Shown here: piece by piece, positions 43,224-51,601 of the stretch
Position numbering within the stretch: position 1 is the stretch's first letter
Layout: each line of letters begins with the position of its first letter
NCBI GenBank assembly: GCA_945957605.1
Contig: CAMFLR010000019.1
Span: 96,971 to 160,970 of the forward strand
Direction of reading: 5' to 3'
DNA length: 64,000 bases
Origin: an uncultured Isosphaeraceae bacterium
GTDB lineage: Bacteria > Planctomycetota > Planctomycetia > Isosphaerales > Isosphaeraceae
Notes under the pieces: generated by a model
What the model saw: the letters and a program-made list of their open reading frames with translations, nothing else
Told to the model about the DNA's origin: nothing
The model's database searches: none
Made by a program: the position numbers and the translations under genes

Positions 43224-43469
43224 AAACGACCCCTTTTTGCCAAGTTTTGACTCGTCGTCACCAAGCCCTTAGCTACTATGACACTTACGATTGGCAGTGT
43301 ACAGCGGTCGACGTCGCAATCCAGGTGCGCTCATGCGATCAATGCGTTTAACCCGTTTTGCGGTAAAAGCTTAGGATAAATGCTGGAATTTAATTTAGAA
43401 CACTTGTACAGAGTGAACGGTCTGGGTAGGTTCGAATTCACCTAACGTGCGATGTGATCCTAGAATGTC

Positions 43470-43742
43470 ATGAAACGAGTGTCGATGATGATCCGCAACC
43501 AAGTTCCAGGAGCAGGCCTATTTGTTGATCTCGGAGTGATGGTTAGCCCGAAGGCGACTCGCGACGATGCGAGCCCCATCGTTTGCCGCGAGTTTTTCTT
43601 GCGCGCCTCCGATGGGGAGTTGCGGGCGAACGTCCGGTGCTTTTGGTTCCCAATCGAGGACTGGAACATTGTCGCAGACCGGTTCCCCACCTGGGAGACC
43701 ATGCGAACGCCGGATGGGATGGTGGCGATGTGTTTCGCCTGA
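43470..43742 (+). CDS. Small protein of unknown function
   Basis: This 90-residue protein (LFVDLGVMVSPKATRDDASP; CFWFPIEDWNIVADRFPTWE) is read rightward between two leftward groups. Its codon use looks coding. No family or clear ribosome-binding site supports it further. Confidence 0.5.
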   Translation: MKRVSMMIRNQVPGAGLFVDLGVMVSPKATRDDASPIVCREFFLRASDGELRANVRCFWFPIEDWNIVADRFPTWETMRTPDGMVAMCFA

Positions 43743-43784
43743 GATCGAAGGGAGGGTCAGGCGCTCCTCTGCGCCCGGCCCTTC

Positions 43785-44225
43785 TTATTGGGATGCCGCA
43801 AAGATTTGCGATCCTTTGTCTGCGATAACCTGTTTAGCCGTCTGGTAATTTCCTCGGCGCGGACGAGCAACCGAGCTTGAGAGGTGGTCGATTGCTGCCT
43901 GTGCCCGCTTGGGTCCGCTAACTTTGAGTTCGATCAGATCGGCGGCCATACCGTGAACGTCTAGCTCTAACCGATAAAGGCGATGACTCTGGCGACCAAC
44001 TATTGCGGTGATAAAATCATCCTCTTTGACTGCTTCCGTTGCTTCACCATCACCGATATATTTAAACACAATCATAAATTTTTTGACGCCTTCGTCGTAA
44101 TAGCCGCTAACTTCACGAGGAATCTCGTAGGGCGAAAGAAACACCTCGACGTCAACCCCGCGAATCGTCTCGGTTCGAGGCTCGTCATATTCACTTGGAT
44201 TTATCTTAATCCATTCGTGGGACAT
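43785..44225 (-). CDS. Unknown protein paired with a membrane GAF-like protein
   Basis: This 146-residue protein (MSHEWIKINPSEYDEPRTET; YDEGVKKFMIVFKYIGDGEA) starts 2 bases after the stop of the upstream membrane gene. AAAGGGG lies 8 bases before the ATG. The pair is leftward, like the repressor just upstream, so it is probably expressed in the lysogen. No family is recognised. Confidence 0.62.
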   Translation of the reverse strand: MSHEWIKINPSEYDEPRTETIRGVDVEVFLSPYEIPREVSGYYDEGVKKFMIVFKYIGDGEATEAVKEDDFITAIVGRQSHRLYRLELDVHGMAADLIELKVSGPKRAQAAIDHLSSSVARPRRGNYQTAKQVIADKGSQIFAASQ

Positions 44226-44227
44226 GA

Positions 44228-45043
44228 CTAAATCCCCTTTAGGAGGTTGGAAAGCACGCTTGTCATCATCGTCTTCGAAACCATCCATTTTTGGGATCGG
44301 ATGCTAATGCACCCTTCATCCACACTATCGAACACGATCACTCCCCACCGCTCGCCCCCGCGCAGAATCGGGTATCCGCAAAGTGTTCGGGGAATCGACA
44401 ATCCAAACTCCAGTCGTGATTGTACCCAGGCCGGCGACACAAAAGCACGCCTCGCGTAGTCGCTTATCTCCTCCGGTGATGAATCCTTCGTAATAGAGGG
44501 TAGACTTGTCAAATTAATTCCAAGCTCGTCGCCCACAAATATCTGCCCGACAACACCTTCTGCCTCATCTGGTTTGTTTAGCGGTGCCAGAAAAACACCA
44601 ACTTTCTTGGTGGTGTGACCCGAGCGGGCGACAGCGCAGAGCCACCCGTCCCAAGGCATTCTCCCTTTCTTCCAGCGGCAGCATATGCGAATTCGGCGAT
44701 ATTCAAAGAGTGTTATTCGATAATGATGAAGTCTTCTGTCATCACACCTTTCAAATACTAGGTCACGGTATTCATCCAAGAGGTTCTGAATCACTCGCCA
44801 AATCTTGGGATCACCAATCACCGTTCGTCCATATTTACTGGCTGCTGTCATCCCTATAAGCGCCAGGGTCAACCAGGATGGCACAAACTTGACTAAACCA
44901 AGCGCGTGCCGAATCCATTGAGGGTAGCCCTCAGGGTTCAATTTGTCGGCTGCCGTGAGAGCCGCGACAATGCAAAGACATACCCACTGAAGCACACCTA
45001 ACGTATGAAAAATCGTCGTATTTCGCCTGAGCCACATGCCCAT
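44228..45043 (-). CDS. Two-helix membrane protein with a GAF-like sensor domain
   Basis: This 271-residue protein has two N-terminal membrane segments (about residues 12-30, FHTLGVLQWVCLCIVAALTA, and 48-66, FVPSWLTLALIGMTAASKYG). A soluble domain follows whose end, CGYPILRGGERWGVIVFDSV, resembles the closing strands of GAF domains. It lies between the repressor and a small partner gene in one leftward unit. A lysogen-expressed membrane sensor with a partner suggests superinfection exclusion or defence; this is inference. Confidence 0.6.
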   Translation of the reverse strand: MGMWLRRNTTIFHTLGVLQWVCLCIVAALTAADKLNPEGYPQWIRHALGLVKFVPSWLTLALIGMTAASKYGRTVIGDPKIWRVIQNLLDEYRDLVFERCDDRRLHHYRITLFEYRRIRICCRWKKGRMPWDGWLCAVARSGHTTKKVGVFLAPLNKPDEAEGVVGQIFVGDELGINLTSLPSITKDSSPEEISDYARRAFVSPAWVQSRLEFGLSIPRTLCGYPILRGGERWGVIVFDSVDEGCISIRSQKWMVSKTMMTSVLSNLLKGI

Positions 45044-45136
45044 GGCTGCGCCTTTATAAGTTGAGCCCGGCAGAGAGTAGGAGCCGAGAGTATCTCCGCG
45101 AAGTCTGCTGGATGCAATCGAGATGCATGACAAGCA

Positions 45137-45682
45137 TCACTTCTTATCTTTGGCCTGTCCCTCAACCTCTTCCACCTTCTTTGCCTTCACCTCACCAACG
45201 AACTTCTGCATCTCTGCGGCCTTGTCCGGCCGGTCACGCCCGCCCCAGAGTTCGAGCTTCTCGCCGGCGGCTACCGGTTCTTCACTCACCAGCCGTCGCT
45301 GCTTCGGCGCAGTGGCTGAGCTTTCCGGCTCATTGGCGGGCTCAGGCGGAATCCCTGCTTTAACGACCTGGCGAAGAACGGCGATCACGTCATCTGCCTT
45401 GAGTCCGAGCACTTCGACTGCACCGAGAATCCGACCCTGATCGGCCGATAGTCTGCGTTCACCACCATTTGCATCCAGAAACACAATTTCTTGTGACTCA
45501 TCCATTAATGAATCTAAGGTGATTCCCAACGCTCTCGCGATTCGGAATGCCACGTCAGCACCAGGCATCGTTCCCTTTTTGATGTACTCGCCAAGTGATG
45601 TCGCGGAGATTCCGGCTTTCCGCGCAACGATAGCCTGATTCCATCCTTTTTCCTTCGTAACGTGCGTTATTTTTTCGTGCAT
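45137..45682 (-). CDS. CI-like prophage repressor (HTH-XRE)
   Basis: This 181-residue protein has an N-terminal XRE helix-turn-helix (residues 3-60: KGWNQAIVARKAGISATSLG, then EYIKKGTMPGADVAFRIARA). The C-terminal half has no LexA/CI Ser-Lys peptidase motif and is charged and probably disordered. The start MHEKI has TAGGG 7 bases upstream; an ATG 6 bases earlier is less well spaced. It faces a ribbon-helix-helix gene across an operator-rich region, the arrangement of a lysogeny switch. Confidence 0.82.
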   Translation of the reverse strand: MHEKITHVTKEKGWNQAIVARKAGISATSLGEYIKKGTMPGADVAFRIARALGITLDSLMDESQEIVFLDANGGERRLSADQGRILGAVEVLGLKADDVIAVLRQVVKAGIPPEPANEPESSATAPKQRRLVSEEPVAAGEKLELWGGRDRPDKAAEMQKFVGEVKAKKVEEVEGQAKDKK

Positions 45683-45705
45683 GCGCATGCCCTACTGTGT
45701 AACCG

Positions 45706-45791
45706 GTAAGCAATTACGTCAACATGATGCGGAATGACGCGATTGAAATACGGATTTCCTGATTGACAATCAGTAATTACGCACGTATTGT
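45706..45791 (+). promoter_or_regulatory. Immunity region: rightward early promoter with palindromic operators
   Basis: TTGACA (45763-45768) and TATTGT (45786-45791) are 17 bp apart and drive the early operon. The perfect 15-bp palindrome CTGATTGACAATCAG (45759-45773) covers the -35, and GTAATTAC (45773-45780) lies in the spacer. A third site GTAAGCAATTAC (45706-45717) lies next to the repressor gene. These are the probable binding sites of the repressor and of the ribbon-helix-helix protein. Confidence 0.65.
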
Positions 45792-45848
45792 TAGTTATGT
45801 CGGATGTGATGCCAGCGACATCACCAAAACCACATCGCGGAGGAGGCA

Positions 45849-46067
45849 ATGAGTACGACCAGAACGCGAGCCGACCGGGTAAACGTCGGCATTGAGCGTG
45901 AACTTCAGCAACGATTCAAAGCTGCTGCGTCACGGCAAGGATTTGACGTTCAGGAGTTGGCCGACAAGGTTATCGGCGAATACGTCGACACCTTCGAGCA
46001 ATTGACATACGGCGATAACAACTCCAAGCACAAGCGTGCCCGCCAGACTCCGCAGCCGGTCGCCTGA
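45849..46067 (+). CDS. Ribbon-helix-helix (Arc-like) regulator, Cro analogue
   Basis: This 72-residue protein has RVNVGIERELQQRFKAAASR then QGFDVQELADKVIGEYV, the strand-helix-helix pattern of Arc/MetJ-type DNA-binding proteins. GGAGGAGG precedes the ATG. It is the first gene of the rightward early operon and is divergent from the repressor, so it probably plays the Cro-like role. Confidence 0.72.
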   Translation: MSTTRTRADRVNVGIERELQQRFKAAASRQGFDVQELADKVIGEYVDTFEQLTYGDNNSKHKRARQTPQPVA

Positions 46068-46138
46068 TTCCCAGGCACCAAAGCAATTCTTTCCAAGTTC
46101 GCGAATATTAAACCGCGTTGACTAGAAAGGACCGGGAG

Positions 46139-46345
46139 GTGAAGGAGACGCTCGACTGGCAAACGGTCGCGACAGCACCCAAGGGCCAGGAAGTCATGAC
46201 GAAGATCGACGACGAGCACGGCTGCCGAAACGAGACATCGTTGATCAAACGCGGCCGCCTTTGGTTCGTCCCCGACGGCTCGATGTACGTCTACTACACG
46301 CCGACGCACTGGGCACCGATGCCGCCAAGTTTCGGCGGATTGTAA
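46139..46345 (+). CDS. DUF551-like small protein
   Basis: This 68-residue protein has WQTVATAPKGQEVMTKI at the start and GRLWFVPDGSMYVYYTPTHW then APMPP at the end. This is the W..I..aP...PTHW.p.P pattern of DUF551 phage proteins. The GTG start follows AAAGGA at 8 bases. Function unknown. Confidence 0.62.
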   Translation: MKETLDWQTVATAPKGQEVMTKIDDEHGCRNETSLIKRGRLWFVPDGSMYVYYTPTHWAPMPPSFGGL

Positions 46346-46421
46346 CCGCCCAGCGGTTTACCCAAAACGCAGAACAACACGTCAACGCGTGGCGACCAGT
46401 CCACGCGCCGAAGGAGCCTCT

Positions 46422-47735
46422 ATGCAAGCAGCCACCGAAGAAAAAGTTGAGACCATCGTCGAGCCGGCATCGACTGGCATCGCGGAATACGACCCGATTG
46501 CTGCCGAAGCGCAAAAGCTGCGCGACAAATACGCGGGCCGAGTCTGGACGTTCGAGTCCAAGGCGGATGAGACCGAGTGCCGCCAGTTCATCCGGATGTG
46601 TGTCACAGGCAGGACCGAAACCGAGCGAGTCCGCAAAGGGCTCAAGTCTGGCCACCTCGAGCAGGGACGGAAGATCGACAGCATCGCCAAGAACGTGACA
46701 GCTGTTTGGGAGGAGTTGGAAAGCCCAGCTCGTGCCGCCCTCGAAGCCTTCGAGGCGCGAAAAGAAGCCGAGAAGCAGCGGAAGCTCGCCGCCGAAAAGG
46801 AACGCGTCGACGCCATCAAGCTGAGGCTCGCCAAGCTGAACGACTACACCCGCCAGGCGCTCCGCATCACGAAGTCCACTGACATCGACGCGCTGATCAC
46901 CCAGGTCGAGCAGTTCGAGATTGGCGAGTCGTTCGCCGAATTCGCCGGCGAAGCCGTTGCCCTCAAGACCAACGTTCTCAGCCACCTTGCCGATCGGCTG
47001 ACGAGCCTGAAAGAAGACGAACGCCGCAAGGCGGAACTCGCGAAACAAGCCGAGGATTTGCGGCTCCAGCGCGAGGACCAGACCAAGCTCGACCAACGCC
47101 GCGCTACGATTCAAACGCTGGCCGGGGCGTCGACGATCGCTGCCATCGACGAAGCGATGGAGCAGCTCGACGAGATCGTTATCACTGACCTTTCGCCTGA
47201 ATCCCAGGGGGCGCTGACGCGAGCGATCGATATAGCGATCAGGGCACTCTGCGACCGCCGCGCTCAACTCGAATCGGACACCAAGCGCTTCGACCAGGTG
47301 TTCGACGCCGTCAAAACGGAGATGGCATCTAGCCAGAGCACAGTCCCTGTCGTCGAAACCAAACAGGCCGCGCCCGAGCCTCAGTCCATCCAAGCCGCCA
47401 CGCCAGAGCCCGAAGAGGAACGCCCCGGCGTCTTCGACGAGTTCTTCGAGGGCATTCCTGCAGAGAACGGTCAGGCTTCGCTTAGCCAGCCGATCTTCGG
47501 CAGCGTCGCGTCCGGCGAGATAGTCACGTTTGCAGACGAGGATGAGCCGATCATCCCGTCCGCCCTCTGGATGATCTGGGCCGTTCCAAAGCCCGGCGTC
47601 GAAGGCAGCTTCATCGGCTCCGCCGATCGCCCCGGCGAATCACTACTCGTCTTCCTCACCGAGCAGGCCGCCGCGGCTGCCGCCGAGGAACTTTACTCCC
47701 ACGGCGTTGATTGCCGTTCCGTCCGCGTGAAGTAA
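46422..47735 (+). CDS. Long coiled-coil early protein
   Basis: This 437-residue protein has a long charged coiled coil (about residues 70-290: ALEAFEARKEAEKQRKLAAE, LAKQAEDLRLQREDQTKLDQ), a Pro/Glu linker, and a C-terminal ALWMIWAVPKPGVEGSF segment. AAGGAG precedes the ATG. Similar coiled-coil proteins lie near recombination genes in many phages (DUF1351-like), but the match is weak. Function unknown. Confidence 0.65.
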   Translation: MQAATEEKVETIVEPASTGIAEYDPIAAEAQKLRDKYAGRVWTFESKADETECRQFIRMCVTGRTETERVRKGLKSGHLEQGRKIDSIAKNVTAVWEELESPARAALEAFEARKEAEKQRKLAAEKERVDAIKLRLAKLNDYTRQALRITKSTDIDALITQVEQFEIGESFAEFAGEAVALKTNVLSHLADRLTSLKEDERRKAELAKQAEDLRLQREDQTKLDQRRATIQTLAGASTIAAIDEAMEQLDEIVITDLSPESQGALTRAIDIAIRALCDRRAQLESDTKRFDQVFDAVKTEMASSQSTVPVVETKQAAPEPQSIQAATPEPEEERPGVFDEFFEGIPAENGQASLSQPIFGSVASGEIVTFADEDEPIIPSALWMIWAVPKPGVEGSFIGSADRPGESLLVFLTEQAAAAAAEELYSHGVDCRSVRVK

Positions 47736-47792
47736 CCAACGCTGCTTCAATGTCACAATCTCCACCAATTACTCCAAGCAGGGACAACGCCC

Positions 47793-48146
47793 GTGAAAGC
47801 AAGCGTTCAGAGAGTTCTGGGCAACGTCAGCGTGATCAGGGTCACGAGCGCCATCGGCGATCAATTCGAGATCGGCGGCTCTCGTCGCCATGACGAGGCC
47901 CTTCGTATCGCCGAATGGCTGAACGAGCAGCCTACCCCCGGCAGCCCATCGGCGCTCGAGGAGTTGCTCGATATCTCGCGGCCCGCGTCCGAAACGGCCG
48001 TCTTCGACGAAACCTGCCGCAATCCCGCGTGCCAGTGCCACCACGGTGAACCGGAATTTCTACCGGTCAATGACGGCGGCGACGCACTGATGCGCGAGGC
48101 GATCGCGGGATTCGAGCCGCACAAAAACTCTGAAATCGACACGTAA
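47793..48146 (+). CDS. Small early protein with a CxxxCxCHH motif
   Basis: This 117-residue protein (GTG start) contains CRNPACQCHHGEPEF near residue 75, a possible metal site. No family is recognised. Promoter 3 starts 5 bases after its stop. Confidence 0.55.
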   Translation: MKASVQRVLGNVSVIRVTSAIGDQFEIGGSRRHDEALRIAEWLNEQPTPGSPSALEELLDISRPASETAVFDETCRNPACQCHHGEPEFLPVNDGGDALMREAIAGFEPHKNSEIDT

Positions 48147-48151
48147 CACTA

Positions 48152-48182
48152 TTGCTTATGTGTTAGTGTAAGTTATAATTAA
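48152..48182 (+). promoter_or_regulatory. Phage promoter 3 (TTGCTT-16-TATAATTAA)
   Basis: TTGCTT at 48152-48157 and TATAAT at 48174-48179, spacer 16 bp, with the shared TATAATTAA extension. It drives the recombination and replication genes. Confidence 0.65.
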
Positions 48183-48222
48183 GTGTCGATAAGACAAATC
48201 CAACCTTACAACGGAGCAAACC

Positions 48223-48450
48223 ATGCAAGTCCGCGACAATGAGACCGGAAAGGAGACTACGACAGAGCTTCAACCCCTCGACGGCAACACCGTGCGATTC
48301 GTCACGCGGGACAAGGCTCGATGGGTCGGCGATTTCGTGACCAATGTCGGTCTCGAGATCTTTTTGAGCCGCGAGGAGTTGCTCGAAGCCCTGCGGTTCA
48401 TGGACGTTCACGCTGAGCCGGAAGAGTTGACGCTCGCAGATGTCGCTTAG
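48223..48450 (+). CDS. Small early protein
   Basis: This 75-residue acidic protein (MQVRDNETGKETTTELQPLD; GLEIFLSREELLEALRFMDV) has ACGGAGC before the ATG and is first after promoter 3. No family is recognised. Confidence 0.6.
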   Translation: MQVRDNETGKETTTELQPLDGNTVRFVTRDKARWVGDFVTNVGLEIFLSREELLEALRFMDVHAEPEELTLADVA

Positions 48451-48560
48451 GCCAACAAAAAGGGGCCACTCCCGACTGGCATCGGAAGCGGCCCTAGAGC
48501 ACCTAACCAGCAACAGGATCCTATTCATGCGGGACGAAGTCGTCAAGGGAGGCGCGAATC

Positions 48561-48863
48561 ATGTGGACATCGTTTGAAGCCACTGACGAGCGCCATGAGG
48601 ACGCGATCTACGAAGCCAAATTCGACATCGAGTTCAAGGCTTCGCGGGGATTCGCCGGCAGTTACTTCGAGCCGCCCGAACCTCCGGAAGTCGAGATTCA
48701 CTCGATCGACCTGGTGGAGCTTACGCGGGATGGAGTGAAGGTCGAATTCGACGAGGCGACAGCCAAAAGCTATGTCGCCTGGGTCGAGAAGGAGTTTGAC
48801 GAACGGCTTTACGAAGCGATGGCCGAGGCGGCTGAAGAAGAACGGTACTCCTATCAGGACTGA
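48561..48863 (+). CDS. Small acidic early protein
   Basis: This 100-residue acidic protein (EAKFDIEFKASRGFAGSYFE; PPEVEIHSIDLVELTRDG) is preceded by GGGAGG. It sits 8 bases before the Gam-like gene. No family is recognised; acidic DNA-mimic behaviour is possible but untested. Confidence 0.6.
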   Translation: MWTSFEATDERHEDAIYEAKFDIEFKASRGFAGSYFEPPEPPEVEIHSIDLVELTRDGVKVEFDEATAKSYVAWVEKEFDERLYEAMAEAAEEERYSYQD

Positions 48864-48871
48864 GGCGAGCC

Positions 48872-49651
48872 ATGGATCTGCAATCAATTCTTGACGAGAT
48901 AGAGCCTCTCGAACGAGACGGAGGCGCCGAAGCGTCAGACCTGGATTATTGGTCTCAGCGCGACGTCTTTCCGCCTTCAGTGGGCGTTCGTCCCAGCCAC
49001 GCTCGCCCCGATCTTCCTGGGTTTGAGGATGAACCCCACGAAGCTTACTCGGAACGATCGCGAGAGGTCGCAGTCGACGAGGACGGGGTTCCCTATTACG
49101 TCGCCGGCGGCGAGGTGCTTAGCCCCGAGGCGTACGCGAAACTTGAATCGGCGCCCGAGCTCGATAGGCCAGCGTTTTCCTGGACGATTGAGAGTCGGCC
49201 CGAAGCGGAAACCGCGCTTGGAAAACGGGCGAAGCTTGAGCGTGAGATCCTTGGTCTCAAGGCTGAAAAGCTTGCGATCACAAAGAATATCGACTCGCAA
49301 ATTCGTGACGTCGAGTCACGCCTCAAGTGGTGGGATTTCCGCTTCGCCATCAACTTGATCGAGTTCGCTCGGAGCATCCTCGGGAAGACGAAGACGGTGA
49401 AGTTCAGCCGTGGCCAAGTCGCCTTCCGAAACAAGGCAGCGACGATCGAAATCACCGACAACGACGCTGCTGTCGAATGGGCCCGGAAGTGGGCGCCTGA
49501 AATCATCAAGAAACGCGAGTATGTCAACAAGACAGACCTCGCGCCAACGCTTGCTCGGCTCGCTGAGGAAGGCGTCGACACCACGCTCGTATTCGTGAAG
49601 GAAATACCCGCCGTCGAGAACGCTCCGTCGATTTCGACCGGCATCGAGTAA
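48872..49651 (+). CDS. Gam-like host-nuclease inhibitor
   Basis: This 259-residue protein has an acidic N-terminal part. From about residue 120 it has a coiled helix (KRAKLEREILGLKAEKLAIT), then VKFSRGQVAFRNKAATIEIT, AVEWARKWAPEIIKK and KREYVNKTDLAPTLARL. This order matches the Mu Gam-like family, which binds DNA ends and blocks exonucleases such as RecBCD or AddAB. It stands directly before a RecT-like annealing protein, supporting a recombination role. Confidence 0.65.
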   Translation: MDLQSILDEIEPLERDGGAEASDLDYWSQRDVFPPSVGVRPSHARPDLPGFEDEPHEAYSERSREVAVDEDGVPYYVAGGEVLSPEAYAKLESAPELDRPAFSWTIESRPEAETALGKRAKLEREILGLKAEKLAITKNIDSQIRDVESRLKWWDFRFAINLIEFARSILGKTKTVKFSRGQVAFRNKAATIEITDNDAAVEWARKWAPEIIKKREYVNKTDLAPTLARLAEEGVDTTLVFVKEIPAVENAPSISTGIE

Positions 49652-49706
49652 GCGACCCGTTTCAACGAATCCACTAATTTTCACGCAAGAACCAAGGGCA
49701 CGAATC

Positions 49707-50786
49707 ATGAGCCTCGCACTGCAAACGCCGCGGACCGGTCAGGTTGCGACCACCGGCCAAGCCCCATCTCCGTCGAAACTCTCGCTACCTGACGCCTGGG
49801 CGTTCGCCGGATATCTGGCGAATTCCGGCATGATCGTAAACGGACGAGAGGCAGCTTCGCAGGATCAGATCTTCACATTGATGATGATTTGCGAGGCAGA
49901 GAACATCCATTACATCGAGGCCCTTCGGCAATACGACATCATCGAAGGTCGGCCTGCAATGAAGGCCGCAGCCATTCAGGCAAAGTTCCAAAATCACTCA
50001 GGCTTCGTCGAATGGGTGCGATTTGACGAAGACGCCGCCGAGGCCATGTTCTCGCATCCGACGCTGCAACCAAAGCCGATCCGAGTCTCCGTTACTTACG
50101 ACGAGTGCGTCAAACGGGGCATCGTTCAAGGCAAAGATGGGATCAAGAAGAACTGGCGATGTCACCGGGCAGCAATGCTTCGCGCTCGCTGTATCTCCGC
50201 CGGTGTCCGCATGGTTTATCCGGGCATTGTCGTCGGCATCTACACTCCTGAAGAACTCGAGGACATGAAGCAGGAGACCGACAGCGGCAGCTTCAACACC
50301 GAGAAATACGTCAACGAGCACTCGACTATCGGGACGTCCGGCACTCAGGAAAAGCCGATCGACGTTACTCCGAAAGCTGGCCAGCAGCTCGACCTGAAAG
50401 TGATCGGCCAGACCTCGACAGGATATGACGATCGCTCCTACGTCAACGTAGCTCGAGACGCAGCTACCGAAGGCCAGAGGCTGCTGGCACAGATCTACGA
50501 GTCGAACGGCCAGCCGGCTCCCGCAACGCCTCAGATCAAGCGGGAAATGATTCACACCGAAGTTTACAAAGCCGCCGTCGCTGCCAACCTCACGACCAAG
50601 CAGGTGTCGACGAGCGGCGCGGCAATTCTCGTCATCACTGACGATCTCTATCCGACCCAACGAACATGGGTCCGGGAAACGATCAATCAGATGATCAACA
50701 CCACGCTCGACAAAGTTGAAGCGGCTTTCAAGGCCGTGACCCAACAGCCGACTGTTCAGGAACGTGAGCCGGGTTCCGACGGCTAA
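49707..50786 (+). CDS. RecT-like single-strand annealing protein
   Basis: This 359-residue protein has the RecT-type core: LMMICEAENIHYIEALRQYD then GRPAMKAAAIQAKF (about residues 55-95), and KKNWRCHRAAMLRARCISAG then VRMVYPGIVVGIYTPEEL (about 150-190). It would anneal homologous single strands during phage recombination. Gam-like and RecT-like genes are adjacent; no partner exonuclease was recognised. Confidence 0.72.
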   Translation: MSLALQTPRTGQVATTGQAPSPSKLSLPDAWAFAGYLANSGMIVNGREAASQDQIFTLMMICEAENIHYIEALRQYDIIEGRPAMKAAAIQAKFQNHSGFVEWVRFDEDAAEAMFSHPTLQPKPIRVSVTYDECVKRGIVQGKDGIKKNWRCHRAAMLRARCISAGVRMVYPGIVVGIYTPEELEDMKQETDSGSFNTEKYVNEHSTIGTSGTQEKPIDVTPKAGQQLDLKVIGQTSTGYDDRSYVNVARDAATEGQRLLAQIYESNGQPAPATPQIKREMIHTEVYKAAVAANLTTKQVSTSGAAILVITDDLYPTQRTWVRETINQMINTTLDKVEAAFKAVTQQPTVQEREPGSDG

Positions 50787-50852
50787 CTCGCACTGGGCGG
50801 CCGCCAATCAGGGATAGATCGCGGCGGCCGTCAAACCTTGCAGGAGCGATCA

Positions 50853-51161
50853 ATGGAAACAGCGCTCGCGACCATAACGACTCGACAGATCTGCGAAGCA
50901 TTCTTCGCTGCCGAGTATGAATCGCAGTGCCTCCACGAAGGCCATCCCGACGAACCGGCGGCCTATCGGAGATACCTTGATGCAAAGCAGGCCCTCATTC
51001 ATAGGATCGCTCGTCAAGAGGGCTGGAGCGCGACGGAGCTTGTTTACGAGGGCTGCGTGTTTACCGTCTCGAACCACGACGACGGCGTCAAACGACTCGA
51101 AGTCTCTTGGCCGGGAAGTCGGTTCACGCCTGAAGAGCTAGACCGCCATCTAGGAATCTAG
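50853..51161 (+). CDS. Small early protein
   Basis: This 102-residue protein (ICEAFFAAEYESQCLHEGHP; ELVYEGCVFTVSNHDDGVKR) has CAGGAG before the chosen ATG. No family is recognised. Confidence 0.58.
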   Translation: METALATITTRQICEAFFAAEYESQCLHEGHPDEPAAYRRYLDAKQALIHRIARQEGWSATELVYEGCVFTVSNHDDGVKRLEVSWPGSRFTPEELDRHLGI

Positions 51162-51244
51162 GCGGGTCACCGCTGACGACAGCACGAGCTTGAAAACGCG
51201 GCTCAATCGCCGCACGGGATCACTGCGCGCCTAAGGAGTCCAAC

Positions 51245-51586
51245 ATGCGATCACGCGACAAAATCTTGGGACTGCTGAGACGGCTCTGGAACCCGCAGCC
51301 GGCTCCGCCAGGGCCGTCCGCTCGCCAAGTGCTCGATCTCTTCCGCTGGGGCCGCATGCCTGACGGAACGCACTTCGTGAACGCCTCACAGGACGTCCAG
51401 AGCTCGGTTGCTAACCCGCTCGTCAACATGGCCTGGGTTCACCTGCCCACGAATCAAACGTGGACCTGCCAGCTCGATCTCTCGCCCCAGTCACTGCTCA
51501 TGACCGACTGGGCAATGGAACACCTCAAATTCGTCGGCGCCTGCTACGCAACGCTACCTCCGGAACTCGCTTTCTCCCGGAACTGA
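51245..51586 (+). CDS. Small early protein
   Basis: This 113-residue protein starts with a basic helix (MRSRDKILGLLRRLW) and a Pro-rich link, then DLFRWGRMPDGTHFVNASQD. AAGGAG precedes the ATG. No family is recognised. Confidence 0.58.
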   Translation: MRSRDKILGLLRRLWNPQPAPPGPSARQVLDLFRWGRMPDGTHFVNASQDVQSSVANPLVNMAWVHLPTNQTWTCQLDLSPQSLLMTDWAMEHLKFVGACYATLPPELAFSRN

Positions 51587-51601
51587 CAGAGAGACTCGGT
51601 C

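Noticed and set aside
46245..47393. Minus-strand open frame of 382 residues opposite the coiled-coil early gene
   Set aside because: Leu/Gly/Arg-rich antisense of a strongly biased coding strand; no ribosome-binding site.
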